Positions 1 to 5,280 of a stretch of 5,438 bases of DNA are shown here, piece after piece. Position numbers and translations under genes: made by a program. The DNA comes from an uncultured Bacteroidota bacterium (GTDB lineage Bacteria > Bacteroidota > Bacteroidia > Chitinophagales > Chitinophagaceae). Every line of letters begins with the position of its first letter. The stretch's first letter is position 1. Location: contig CAMLGP010000254.1 in the NCBI GenBank assembly GCA_946479535.1, positions 1 to 5,438 of the forward strand, read 5' to 3'. The notes beneath the pieces are model-generated. The model saw only the letters and a program-made list of their open reading frames with translations, was not told the origin of the DNA and did not search any database.

Positions 1-1
1 T

Positions 2-1483
2 ATTGCTCCACCGCCTGATACCACAACAAACAGGAGGGGGAATTTTAATTTCACCCGTCCCCCTGTTCCGGCTGATCTGCCTCTTTTACCTCCATCTACT
101 TCTTTCCGTGAAAATGACTGGAATGAAATTGAGCTATTTCTGGAAACAAATGTTATCCGGTCCTTTTTAAACGATGGGCAGGAGATTGGTGGTGCAATTG
201 ATGGTGAATCTGCACTTAGTGGTTTTGGCCCGGTTGCAATTTATGTAGGTGGTCCGGGCGAAGTTCATTTTAAAGATGTGATGTATAAGGATATTTCTAT
301 TCGGTTTACTCCTAAAGAACAATCTTCTCCGAGGTTTAAAGTACAGCGGATCTCTGATTTTTACTATTCCTGGGGAGCGGACGCGGCAGATTTCAATAAA
401 GATGGTAACATGGATATTGTTTCCGGGGCCTATATCTATTTCGGCCCGGATTTTACACGATATAAGGAGATCTACCCCGCAATTGCCGTTGGTCCTTCAA
501 AAGAGTTTAATCCAATCAATCACCAATTTGCTTATGACGTTAACGGTGATGGATGGCCAGATGTCATTACGGGATGGACTGCACCTACTGTATACATCAA
601 TCCCAAAACTGAATCCAGGCGATGGGCGAGTTACAGGCCGGTTGGTAATACACAAAGCGAAACAACCCTTCTTACAGATATCGATAAAGACGGTAAACCT
701 GAATTGGTTTATGCGGCCCAGAATCAATACCGGTTTGCCAAATTAAGTGCTAATAAAGAGTGGGAACAATACAATGTTTCAGAAAAGGGATATTCCCTTG
801 CACATGGAATTGGTACTGGAGATATTAATGGGGATGGGCGCACAGATATTGTAGCGGCAACAGGCTGGTGGGAACAACCTGCAACATTAAATAAAGAAAC
901 TTCCTGGAAATATCATCCTTATGCATTCGGCAGATATAAAAACCGGGCCAGCAATGTGGGCGGATGTTTGATGGCCGTGTATGATGCAAATGGGGACGGC
1001 CTGAATGATGTGGTCAGCAATTTAAATGCCCATGGATTTGGACTTGCCTGGTTTGAACAAAAAAAGGATGCAAGTGGCAATATCTCATTTGTCAGGCATA
1101 TCATTAGTGATGATTATTCTCAGAAAAGTGCCGGAAACGTAACATTTTCGCAGGGACATGGCGCCACTTTCGCGGATATAGATAATGATGGTATTATGGA
1201 TTTCATTGTTGGTAAGCGTCAGTTCACTCACCTGGATAACCTGTTTGATCCTGACGCTTATGGCCCACCTGTATTATATTGGTACCATACTGTCCGGAAT
1301 AAAAATGCTCCGGGTGGGGCGGAATTTGTGCCGGAGCTCATTCATAACCGCTCAGGAGCCGGATCTCAGGTTACAGCTATTGATCTTAACAAAGATGGCG
1401 CTGTTGATCTCATATCTGCCACAAACAGGGGAACCTTTATCTTTTGGAATACACCTGGATATAGGAAACCTGCTTCCAGATGA
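2..1483 (+). CDS. DUF1080 / FG-GAP (VCBS) repeat protein, 5' end missing
   Basis: The reading frame is open from the left edge to a TGA at 1481-1483, giving 493 residues of a longer protein; the true start lies outside the window. Residues about 35-102 match the end of a DUF1080 (3-keto-disaccharide hydrolase, LamG-like) domain: a DWNEIEL segment, then an IRSFLNDG strand, then VHFKDVMYKDISIR. A Pro/Thr/Asn-rich stretch (residues 3-31) precedes it. Seven DxNxDGxxD-type calcium loops follow, at residues about 130, 179, 226, 274, 328, 392 and 461; the third ends in Glu instead of Asp. Seven FG-GAP loops predict a seven-bladed beta-propeller. Family knowledge suggests an exported or surface protein acting on or binding glycans, but the signal peptide and the catalytic part of DUF1080 cannot be seen here. 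No sorting domain follows the propeller; the protein ends at PASR. The domain calls are firm, the substrate is unknown. Confidence 0.9.
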   Translation: MAPPPDTTTNRRGNFNFTRPPVPADLPLLPPSTSFRENDWNEIELFLETNVIRSFLNDGQEIGGAIDGESALSGFGPVAIYVGGPGEVHFKDVMYKDISIRFTPKEQSSPRFKVQRISDFYYSWGADAADFNKDGNMDIVSGAYIYFGPDFTRYKEIYPAIAVGPSKEFNPINHQFAYDVNGDGWPDVITGWTAPTVYINPKTESRRWASYRPVGNTQSETTLLTDIDKDGKPELVYAAQNQYRFAKLSANKEWEQYNVSEKGYSLAHGIGTGDINGDGRTDIVAATGWWEQPATLNKETSWKYHPYAFGRYKNRASNVGGCLMAVYDANGDGLNDVVSNLNAHGFGLAWFEQKKDASGNISFVRHIISDDYSQKSAGNVTFSQGHGATFADIDNDGIMDFIVGKRQFTHLDNLFDPDAYGPPVLYWYHTVRNKNAPGGAEFVPELIHNRSGAGSQVTAIDLNKDGAVDLISATNRGTFIFWNTPGYRKPASR

Positions 1484-1512
1484 ACTATTAAATAATAACA
1501 CTTTAAAAATCA

Positions 1513-1548
1513 AAATGCCAAAGGTTATAATTATAGCCTTTGGCATTT
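1513..1548. terminator. Bidirectional rho-independent terminator between convergent genes
   Basis: This 36-base stretch is an almost perfect palindrome. The arms 1513-1530 and 1531-1548 pair at every position, with one T-G wobble (1525/1536), so a long stem with a minimal loop can form in RNA from either strand. It is flanked by A-rich sequence on the left and a short T-rich stretch on the right. It lies 30 bases after the stop of the plus-strand VCBS gene and 36 bases beyond the stop of the minus-strand Rieske gene, the expected place for a shared terminator. The T tract is short on the plus strand. Confidence 0.8.
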
Positions 1549-1583
1549 CTTAGTACGTTGGAGATCGTTCAAATATACATTTT

Positions 1584-1931
1584 TTAGAACCACGAACTCT
1601 TTTCCATGCCAACAAATATTCCATTTTCTCTTATCTCCACTGGCCAATGCTTTAAATAATAACCTTCTCCGCTCACATTTCTGCCATTGCTCATGTCAAA
1701 TTTGTACCGGTGAAGTGGACATACTACATTGCCTAAAGCATCAATAAATCCATCAGACAAATATCCGCCTGCATGTGGACATTTATGCGCAAAAGCAAAC
1801 AGGGATTCATTAAACCGGCCAATACATATCTTCTTTCCATTGGCGTCAGCTGTTGCCAGACTGTTCTCGTTAAAGAACAATTCTTCTGCACTTTCAGCAA
1901 TCTTATGCCAGGTATAGGACTTGTCAGCCAT
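1584..1931 (-). CDS. Rieske-type [2Fe-2S] ferredoxin-like protein
   Basis: The 115-residue product has the Rieske cluster motif C-x-H-x17-C-x2-H, with Cys51 and His53 (CPHAGG) and Cys71 and His74 (CPLHRYKF). These two Cys and two His would bind a [2Fe-2S] cluster. There is no signal peptide, membrane segment or attached oxygenase domain, so it is probably a small soluble cytoplasmic electron carrier of the NirD / dioxygenase-ferredoxin type. Its redox partner is not encoded nearby. The ATG at 1931 gives the normal length for a stand-alone Rieske protein; no Shine-Dalgarno is seen, as is usual in Bacteroidota. It lies 48 bases after hflX on the same strand with no terminator or clear promoter between, so co-transcription is likely. 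The family call is firm; the pathway is unknown. Confidence 0.92.
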   Translation of the reverse strand: MADKSYTWHKIAESAEELFFNENSLATADANGKKICIGRFNESLFAFAHKCPHAGGYLSDGFIDALGNVVCPLHRYKFDMSNGRNVSGEGYYLKHWPVEIRENGIFVGMEKSSWF

Positions 1932-1979
1932 GGATGTAAAAGGAGAATTATTTAAACAGAAGTATACAAATGGAAAGAG

Positions 1980-3170
1980 TTAATAGATAAACTCCGTTTT
2001 ATACGGATACCTTATCCTGTACATCTGTCTTACCTTTTCCAGGATCGTTCTTCGCAACTGGTCAAGGTTTCTTTTTTCTATAGCAGCCACAAATACTGCA
2101 TTGTCATGCGTTTCACGTTGCCAGCGCTCGTAAAGGTCTTCCAGAATTTCTTTTTTGGTACCGGGTTCCAGCCATTCATCAAAGGTGCGTTCCTCATAGA
2201 GGTCCATCTTGTTGAATATTGTCAACGTTGGTTTCTCCAAAGCTTTGAGTTCTTCCAATGTTTTATTTACCACACTAAGCTGTTCTTCATACTGGGGGTG
2301 AGAAATATCCACTACATGTAATAGTATATCGGCTTCGCGTACCTCATCCAGTGTACTCTTAAAACTTTCTACCAGATGGTGGGGCAATTTGCGGATGAAA
2401 CCTACAGTATCACTTAATAAGAAAGGAGTGGTTTCAAATACAACTTTGCTGGTAGTAGTATCCAGCGTGGCAAACAGTTTATTCTCGGCAAATACATCCC
2501 GCTTGCTGAGCAGGTTCATGATGGTGGATTTGCCAACATTGGTATATCCAACCAGCGCAACACGAATAAACTCACCCCGGTCTTTTCTTTGAGTGAAGGC
2601 CTGCTTGTCAATCTCTGCCAACCGCTTTCTCAATAAAGAGATCTTATCTCTTACGATCCGACGGTCAGTTTCAATTTCACTTTCACCGGGACCCCTGGTT
2701 CCGATACCCCCTCCCAATCTTTCAAGGTGTTTCCACATACCGCGCAACCGAGGAAGAATATATTGGTACTGGGCTAATTCTACCTGCGCTTTTGCCTGCG
2801 CAGTTTTAGCTCTTCTGGCAAATATGTCAAGGATCAGATCACTGCGATCAATTGTTTTTACCTCAAGCACTTTTTCAATATTGTTGATCTGGGCACCACT
2901 TAATTCATCATCAAATATGATAATGCGGACGTCTTTTCCCTGGATATAATTTTTGATTTCTTCCAGCTTTCCTTTGCCGATGAAGGTGCGACTGTCAGGA
3001 TGCTGTAGTTTCTGGGTAAACCGTTTAATGGTTATTGCTCCGGCAGTTTCTGCCAGGAATGCCAATTCATCCAGGTATTCCTGCACCTGCTGTTCTGTCT
3101 GATCCTTATGCACCAAACCAACCAGCACCGCCTTTTCTTCTTCCTGTATTACTCTCTTTTTATCAAGCAT
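1980..3170 (-). CDS. hflX: Ribosome-splitting GTPase HflX
   Basis: This 396-residue protein is full length for HflX. Residues 1-200 hold the HflX N-terminal domain, including FIGKGKLEEIK (63-73), the coiled-coil helices, and the glycine-rich segment with RGPGESEIETDRR (159-171). The G domain follows: G1 GYTNVGKS (208-215), a G2 threonine cluster in ATLDTTT (234-240), G3 DTVGF (254-258) and G4 NKMD (320-323). The G5 region VAAIEKRN (361-368) departs from the more common SA-type motif. In characterised bacteria HflX binds the 50S subunit in the E-site region and splits stalled or hibernating 70S ribosomes under heat or antibiotic stress. Here it stands apart from hfq and miaA, its neighbours in Proteobacteria. 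It leads a probable two-gene operon with the downstream Rieske gene. The ATG at 3170 fits the family's usual start; no Shine-Dalgarno is evident. Confidence 0.97.
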   Translation of the reverse strand: MLDKKRVIQEEEKAVLVGLVHKDQTEQQVQEYLDELAFLAETAGAITIKRFTQKLQHPDSRTFIGKGKLEEIKNYIQGKDVRIIIFDDELSGAQINNIEKVLEVKTIDRSDLILDIFARRAKTAQAKAQVELAQYQYILPRLRGMWKHLERLGGGIGTRGPGESEIETDRRIVRDKISLLRKRLAEIDKQAFTQRKDRGEFIRVALVGYTNVGKSTIMNLLSKRDVFAENKLFATLDTTTSKVVFETTPFLLSDTVGFIRKLPHHLVESFKSTLDEVREADILLHVVDISHPQYEEQLSVVNKTLEELKALEKPTLTIFNKMDLYEERTFDEWLEPGTKKEILEDLYERWQRETHDNAVFVAAIEKRNLDQLRRTILEKVRQMYRIRYPYKTEFIY

Positions 3171-3244
3171 AGTGAAAATTCAAAAATCAAAAGTCGAAAA
3201 AGGTTCCGACATAAAAGGGTTAGAGAATAGTTTTTTCAAATAAA

Positions 3245-3274
3245 AAAGTCAAAAATCGGGCGACTTTTGACTTT
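3245..3274 (-). terminator. Hairpin terminator of the outer-membrane barrel gene
   Basis: Arms 3245-3254 (AAAGTCAAAA) and 3265-3274 (TTTTGACTTT) are perfect 10-base inverted repeats around a 10-base loop. Read on the minus strand, the second arm runs into a T-rich tail (TTTATTTG), as in a rho-independent terminator. It lies 59 bases after the stop of the minus-strand barrel gene and 75 bases before the hflX start, so it would separate the two units. The stem is A/T-rich and therefore weak, which lowers confidence. Confidence 0.55.
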
Positions 3275-3332
3275 AAGTATTTATGGTTCTAAATATATTA
3301 TTGCTAAGATCCTGATGGCTATCCGGGCCGAA

Positions 3333-4073
3333 TTACAGTCCGCTTAGCGTTAATCCAATTGAATAAGGCCTTACTGCGGCTGCCACCCCTTCCTTAAATA
3401 AATTGGTAAGCTGGTAGCTGCCATATAGGGAAAAATGCCCCAATCCCACACGAGCCATTCCTACCAGCCTGGTTGTATTGAAATACTTTTTGCTGGCCTC
3501 TTTCATTAAATAATCATTAAGAGTGGCACCGCTGGCTGTCTGCAACGTTTTGTTGCGCGTATGGGCATTGATCATGGTACCCACTTTTACTCCAATGGCA
3601 GCCTTGAGGCTTTTATTGGGGTTTAAAGGATTATGTGTGTAACGGAATTCAATTGGCGCTTCAAGATATACTGTAGACAGTTTAGTTCTCTTAAAGTGAT
3701 TGGTATCTGCCTGATCACGGAACTGCAATAATGTAGTCTGTTCTTTAATCCCTACATAAGTTTTCTTAAACTGGATATTGTCTGAACCTATTCCCGGACC
3801 GAATGCCATGCTCAACTTGGGATTGGTTTTGAACGGGAAATCAAACATCAGGTAAAAATTAAGACTCTTGGAGAATCCTCGTGTATTGACGGAATCAGGA
3901 ATTCCTGCCCAACCTGTATATCCTAGCTGAAGCAGGAAATGGTCATTGGCACGGTTTGAAAGGTTGATTTTTGTATTTCCACTGCTATAATTTGTTCGGC
4001 TAGCAGTACTGTCCTGGGCAAATACGGATGTAATCAATAAACTACAAAAAGCAAAAAGTACGATTTTCTTCAT
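3333..4073 (-). CDS. PorT-like outer-membrane beta-barrel protein
   Basis: The 246-residue product begins with a clear Sec signal peptide: Lys2-Lys3, a hydrophobic core, and probable cleavage after SVFA at residue 19, leaving Gln at the mature N-terminus. The rest is a series of alternating amphipathic strands with short turns: about residues 45-56, 69-81, 87-102, 132-147, 156-173, 202-226 and 235-246. The strand VYLEAPIEFRY (135-145) resembles the L-x-x-P-hydrophobic signature of PorT-family barrels (PF13568, Outer membrane protein beta-barrel domain). The final strand reaches the C-terminus, as expected for an outer-membrane barrel. Its role is unknown; the family includes PorT of the type IX secretion system, but most members are uncharacterised and this one should not be named porT. 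It has its own promoter and terminator, so it is probably monocistronic. Confidence 0.82.
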   Translation of the reverse strand: MKKIVLFAFCSLLITSVFAQDSTASRTNYSSGNTKINLSNRANDHFLLQLGYTGWAGIPDSVNTRGFSKSLNFYLMFDFPFKTNPKLSMAFGPGIGSDNIQFKKTYVGIKEQTTLLQFRDQADTNHFKRTKLSTVYLEAPIEFRYTHNPLNPNKSLKAAIGVKVGTMINAHTRNKTLQTASGATLNDYLMKEASKKYFNTTRLVGMARVGLGHFSLYGSYQLTNLFKEGVAAAVRPYSIGLTLSGL

Positions 4074-4090
4074 AAAACATAAGTAATGGA

Positions 4091-4120
4091 CAAATGTATT
4101 CGCATCTCGGTTAACTAAAA
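4091..4120 (-). promoter_or_regulatory. Bacteroidota-type promoter of the barrel gene
   Basis: On the minus strand TACATTTG (4098-4091) matches the Bacteroidota -7 consensus TAnnTTTG exactly. TTTT (4120-4117) lies 18 bases upstream, at the place of the -33 element, matching TTTG at three of four positions. The predicted transcript starts near 4087, giving a leader of about 13 bases before the ATG at 4073. Confidence 0.65.
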
Positions 4121-4125
4121 GTTAA
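4111..4125. repeat. Perfect inverted repeat over the -33 region of the barrel promoter
   Basis: TTAACT (4111-4116) and AGTTAA (4120-4125) are perfect inverted repeats around AAA. The repeat overlaps the putative -33 element of the barrel gene promoter, so it could be an operator for a dimeric regulator. It is short and A/T-rich, so chance is also possible. Confidence 0.35.
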
Positions 4126-4126
4126 G

Positions 4127-4159
4127 ACCTGACTGAAAGCCATGAGCCGCGAGTCAGGT
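4127..4159 (-). repeat. Second inverted repeat, overlapping the stem-loop beside the tRNA
   Basis: ACCTGACT (4127-4134) and AGTCAGGT (4152-4159) are perfect 8-base inverted repeats around a 17-base loop. The arm at 4152-4159 overlaps one arm of the larger stem-loop (4142-4153), so the two structures cannot form fully together. It ends just upstream of the barrel gene promoter. Confidence 0.4.
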
Positions 4160-4192
4160 GGTCTGAAAAGCCCTCCGTAGCTCACGGCTCAT
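4142..4192 (-). repeat. Stem-loop downstream of the tRNA gene
   Basis: Arms 4142-4153 and 4181-4192 are 12-base inverted repeats. In minus-strand RNA all 12 positions pair, one of them as a U-G wobble (4184/4150); in plus-strand RNA the same position is a C-A mismatch. The loop is 27 bases. It starts about 20 bases beyond the tRNA 3' end. No T tract follows, so it is not a typical terminator; it could be a processing site, an RNA structure or an intergenic repeat of the REP type. Confidence 0.5.
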
Positions 4193-4200
4193 ACAATCAA

Positions 4201-4210
4201 GGAATATTCC
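4201..4210. repeat. 10-base palindrome at the tRNA 3' flank
   Basis: GGAATATTCC is a perfect palindrome lying one base beyond the predicted tRNA 3' end on the minus strand. It may be chance or part of a 3' processing context; nothing else supports a function. Confidence 0.25.
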
Positions 4211-4211
4211 G

Positions 4212-4285
4212 TGGATCCTGTTGGGATCGAACCAACGACCCCCTGATTATGAGTCAGGTGCTCTAACCGTCTGAGCTAAGGATCC
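4212..4285 (-). tRNA. tRNA with anticodon CAT (elongator Met, or possibly Ile2)
   Basis: The minus strand folds into a complete 74-base cloverleaf: acceptor stem GGATCCT / AGGATCC, D stem GCTC / GAGC, anticodon stem CCTGA / TCAGG around loop CTCATAA, variable GGGTC, and T stem GTTGG / CCAAC around TTCGATC. The anticodon is CAT (plus positions 4249-4251). Position 1-72 is a G-C pair and the anticodon stem lacks the three G-C pairs of an initiator, so it is not tRNA-fMet. CAT is also used by tRNA-Ile2, whose C is modified to lysidine by TilS. Pair 4-69 is T-A here rather than the C-G of E. coli Ile2, which leans towards elongator Met, but sequence alone does not settle it. The discriminator is A and no CCA is encoded, so the 3' end would be added by CCA transferase. 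Confidence 0.96.
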
Positions 4286-4293
4286 CGCTGATT

Positions 4294-4317
4294 CCGTCCA
4301 GATAGCTATCAGGATGG
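4294..4317. repeat. 24-base imperfect palindrome upstream of the tRNA
   Basis: The core GATAGCTATC (4301-4310) is a perfect palindrome. It extends to 4294-4317 with one A-A mismatch and one G-T wobble. It lies nine bases upstream of the mature tRNA 5' end on the minus strand. GATAGCTATC-centred palindromes seem familiar to me as intergenic sequences in Bacteroidota, but that is memory and was not checked. Confidence 0.5.
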
Positions 4318-4428
4318 GGCAGCAAAAGAATTTATGCAAAGAACTATACCTATAATCTTATACAACCAATACAGATCGGGGCGCAAAAATAGCTATTTAA
4401 GTTAGAAGGGTTAAGCTTGAAGGGGAAA

Positions 4429-4680
4429 TTATTTGATCTCCTCAAAATCAATATAATCCCCGGAAGGCTTTGATGGCGCCGGCTTGCTGGTTGGATTAGT
4501 TTTTTGATACTCATTATTTTGATAACCATTCTGCTGGCGGGTCTGATCTTCCATTTGCTGGTGCATTTCCCTGAATTTCTTTTTTACATGGCGGGTTGTC
4601 CGGTAAAGGGGGACTATCAGCCGGAAAATGAGGTTATAAAGGAACCAGGCCAGTAACGCGTATAATAGGATCCGTAACAT
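4429..4680 (-). CDS. Small single-span membrane protein, DUF4834-like
   Basis: The 83-residue product has one N-terminal hydrophobic segment (about residues 2-26, LRILLYALLAWFLYNLIFRL and onward). A basic stretch follows (RTTRHVKKKFR, 27-37), then a Gln/Asn-rich polar region (40-60), a Pro/Ser/Lys linker, and an acidic tail GDYIDFEEIK (74-83). This layout and the conserved YxDFEE-type tail resemble the Bacteroidota family DUF4834, whose function is unknown to me. The positive residues after the membrane span suggest the tail faces the cytoplasm. It is a single gene, with the tRNA downstream and a promoter immediately upstream. There is no other Met before residue 39, so the ATG at 4680 is the only sensible start. 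Confidence 0.8.
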   Translation of the reverse strand: MLRILLYALLAWFLYNLIFRLIVPLYRTTRHVKKKFREMHQQMEDQTRQQNGYQNNEYQKTNPTSKPAPSKPSGDYIDFEEIK

Positions 4681-4687
4681 GGGACCA

Positions 4688-4717
4688 CAAATTTACGATG
4701 CTTACCGGTTTAGAAAA
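4688..4717 (-). promoter_or_regulatory. Bacteroidota-type promoter of the DUF4834-like gene
   Basis: TAAATTTG (minus strand, 4695-4688) matches TAnnTTTG exactly, with TTTT (4717-4714) 18 bases upstream as a partial -33 element. The arrangement is the same as in the barrel gene promoter. The -7 element ends only seven bases before the ATG, so the transcript should start within a few bases of the start codon. Confidence 0.6.
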
Positions 4718-4863
4718 GGCTAAAAGGCAACAGATCGGCGAATGGCTGGAAAATACCGGACAGAGACACGGTGAAATCTGATTTAAGGCTAATCCTTTTA
4801 TAGAGGTGAGATGGGACTGCCATAAGGCATCACTGGGGTTAACCCGGGACTGGAAAGGAAGTG

Positions 4864-4918
4864 GGTCAGGAAAAGATCAGGACAAGATCAGGATATGATC
4901 AGAAAAAGGTCAGGATAA
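4864..4918. repeat. Five-copy 11-bp tandem repeat
   Basis: Five consecutive 11-base units follow the pattern G[A/G]TCAG[G/A]ANAN: GGTCAGGAAAA, GATCAGGACAA, GATCAGGATAT, GATCAGAAAAA and GGTCAGGATAA. The phase is constant at 11 bases, about one DNA helical turn, and all copies point the same way. A lone similar sequence (GGTCAGAAAAG) occurs at 5044-5054. The unit is not a multiple of three and no ORF uses it. The copies are degenerate, so the array is not a recent duplication. Confidence 0.85.
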
Positions 4919-4932
4919 GGTTTTATAATAAA

Positions 4933-5099
4933 TTGAAAGTCAAGAACAAACACATGCGTGGATTGACTGTTTTTTAAACCTTGCGGGCATACTATTTTAC
5001 CAGAAATCAAATCAGCTCAGGGCGGGGTTATTAGACGCCATTTGGTCAGAAAAGGCTGTCGGCTACAAAAGATATTCATAGATATTTATTGACTTTCAA
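4933..5099. repeat. Pair of 11-base inverted repeats bounding 167 bases
   Basis: TTGAAAGTCAA (4933-4943) and its exact reverse complement TTGACTTTCAA (5089-5099) bound a 167-base segment. No transposase, target-site duplication or conserved RNA fold is evident within. It could be a miniature inverted-repeat element, two sites for one regulator, or chance. Confidence 0.4.
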
Positions 5100-5190
5100 A
5101 CACTGTTCAATTCCCGGTGGCAATGAAACCAGCTACAACATTCTATATGCAAAAAACGGGCGTACAGACTTCTTCATTCTTCTTATCATA

Positions 5191-5223
5191 TTTGGAACCA
5201 ATACTCTCTTTCCCTTACCTTTG
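5191..5223 (+). promoter_or_regulatory. Bacteroidota-type promoter of rimP
   Basis: TTTG (5191-5194) and TACCTTTG (5216-5223) match both parts of the Bacteroidota consensus TTTG / TAnnTTTG exactly, with a 21-base spacer inside the usual range. The predicted transcript starts near 5228-5230, about 50 bases before the rimP ATG. It would drive rimP and any genes co-transcribed beyond the window (often nusA and infB in other bacteria). Confidence 0.75.
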
Positions 5224-5239
5224 CAACGGAAATAGATGA

Positions 5240-5268
5240 AAGAAGGGAACGAAGACCGTTCCCTTCTT
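5240..5268 (+). promoter_or_regulatory. Stable hairpin in the rimP leader
   Basis: AAGAAGGGAACG (5240-5251) and CGTTCCCTTCTT (5257-5268) form a perfect 12-base-pair stem with a five-base loop (AAGAC), followed by a CTTTTA tract. It lies between the rimP promoter and the ATG at 5281 and would make up most of the leader. It resembles an attenuator, but the T tract is weak, so it could instead protect the mRNA 5' end or control translation. Confidence 0.65.
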
Positions 5269-5280
5269 CTTTTATCAGAT

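Larger units (their letters stand above)
4681..5280. other. 600-base intergenic region between divergent genes
   Basis: No convincing coding sequence lies here. It holds the promoter of the minus-strand DUF4834-like gene at its left end and the promoter and leader hairpin of plus-strand rimP at its right end. Between them are a 10-base palindrome GGGTTAACCC (4836-4845), the 11-bp tandem array (4864-4918), and a pair of 11-base inverted repeats (4933-4943 and 5089-5099). The sequence between the inverted repeats shows no recognisable RNA gene. The region is long compared with the other gaps in the window (48 to about 160 bases). Confidence 0.7.

Noticed and set aside
278..1483. A separate gene starting at a GTG at 278
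   Set aside because: The same frame is open to the left edge and encodes the end of a DUF1080 domain, so the GTG is an internal Val codon.
1185..1553. 122-codon plus-strand ORF overlapping the end of the VCBS gene
   Set aside because: It runs out of frame through conserved FG-GAP repeats and into the terminator palindrome.
2593..2949. 118-codon plus-strand ORF, and smaller ones at 2106-2321 and 2389-2592
   Set aside because: They lie antisense to the conserved hflX coding sequence and their products resemble no known protein.
3333..4073. Naming the barrel gene porT and inferring a type IX secretion locus
   Set aside because: PorT-like barrels are a large, mostly uncharacterised family, and no other secretion gene is present in the window.
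4151..4260. Possible tRNA remnant: GAGTCAGGTG occurs at 4151-4160 and in the tRNA at 4251-4260
   Set aside because: Similarity fades within a few bases on either side and no other cloverleaf arms are present, so a duplicated tRNA fragment is not supported.
4698..4781. 27-residue plus-strand ORF (MLTGLEKAKRQQIGEW...)
   Set aside because: The composition is protein-like, but it overlaps the promoter of the divergent gene, has no promoter or family match of its own, and is too short to trust without conservation.
4836..4848. Palindromes GGGTTAACCC and CCCGGG as a regulatory site
   Set aside because: They are short and isolated, and not placed at any recognised promoter.
4864..4918. CRISPR-like array
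   Set aside because: The repeats are 11 bases, directly adjacent, without spacers and without cas genes.
5123..5239. 38-residue plus-strand ORF ending as ATGA at the upstream rimP ATG
   Set aside because: It contains the whole predicted rimP promoter, and the sequence looks non-coding.
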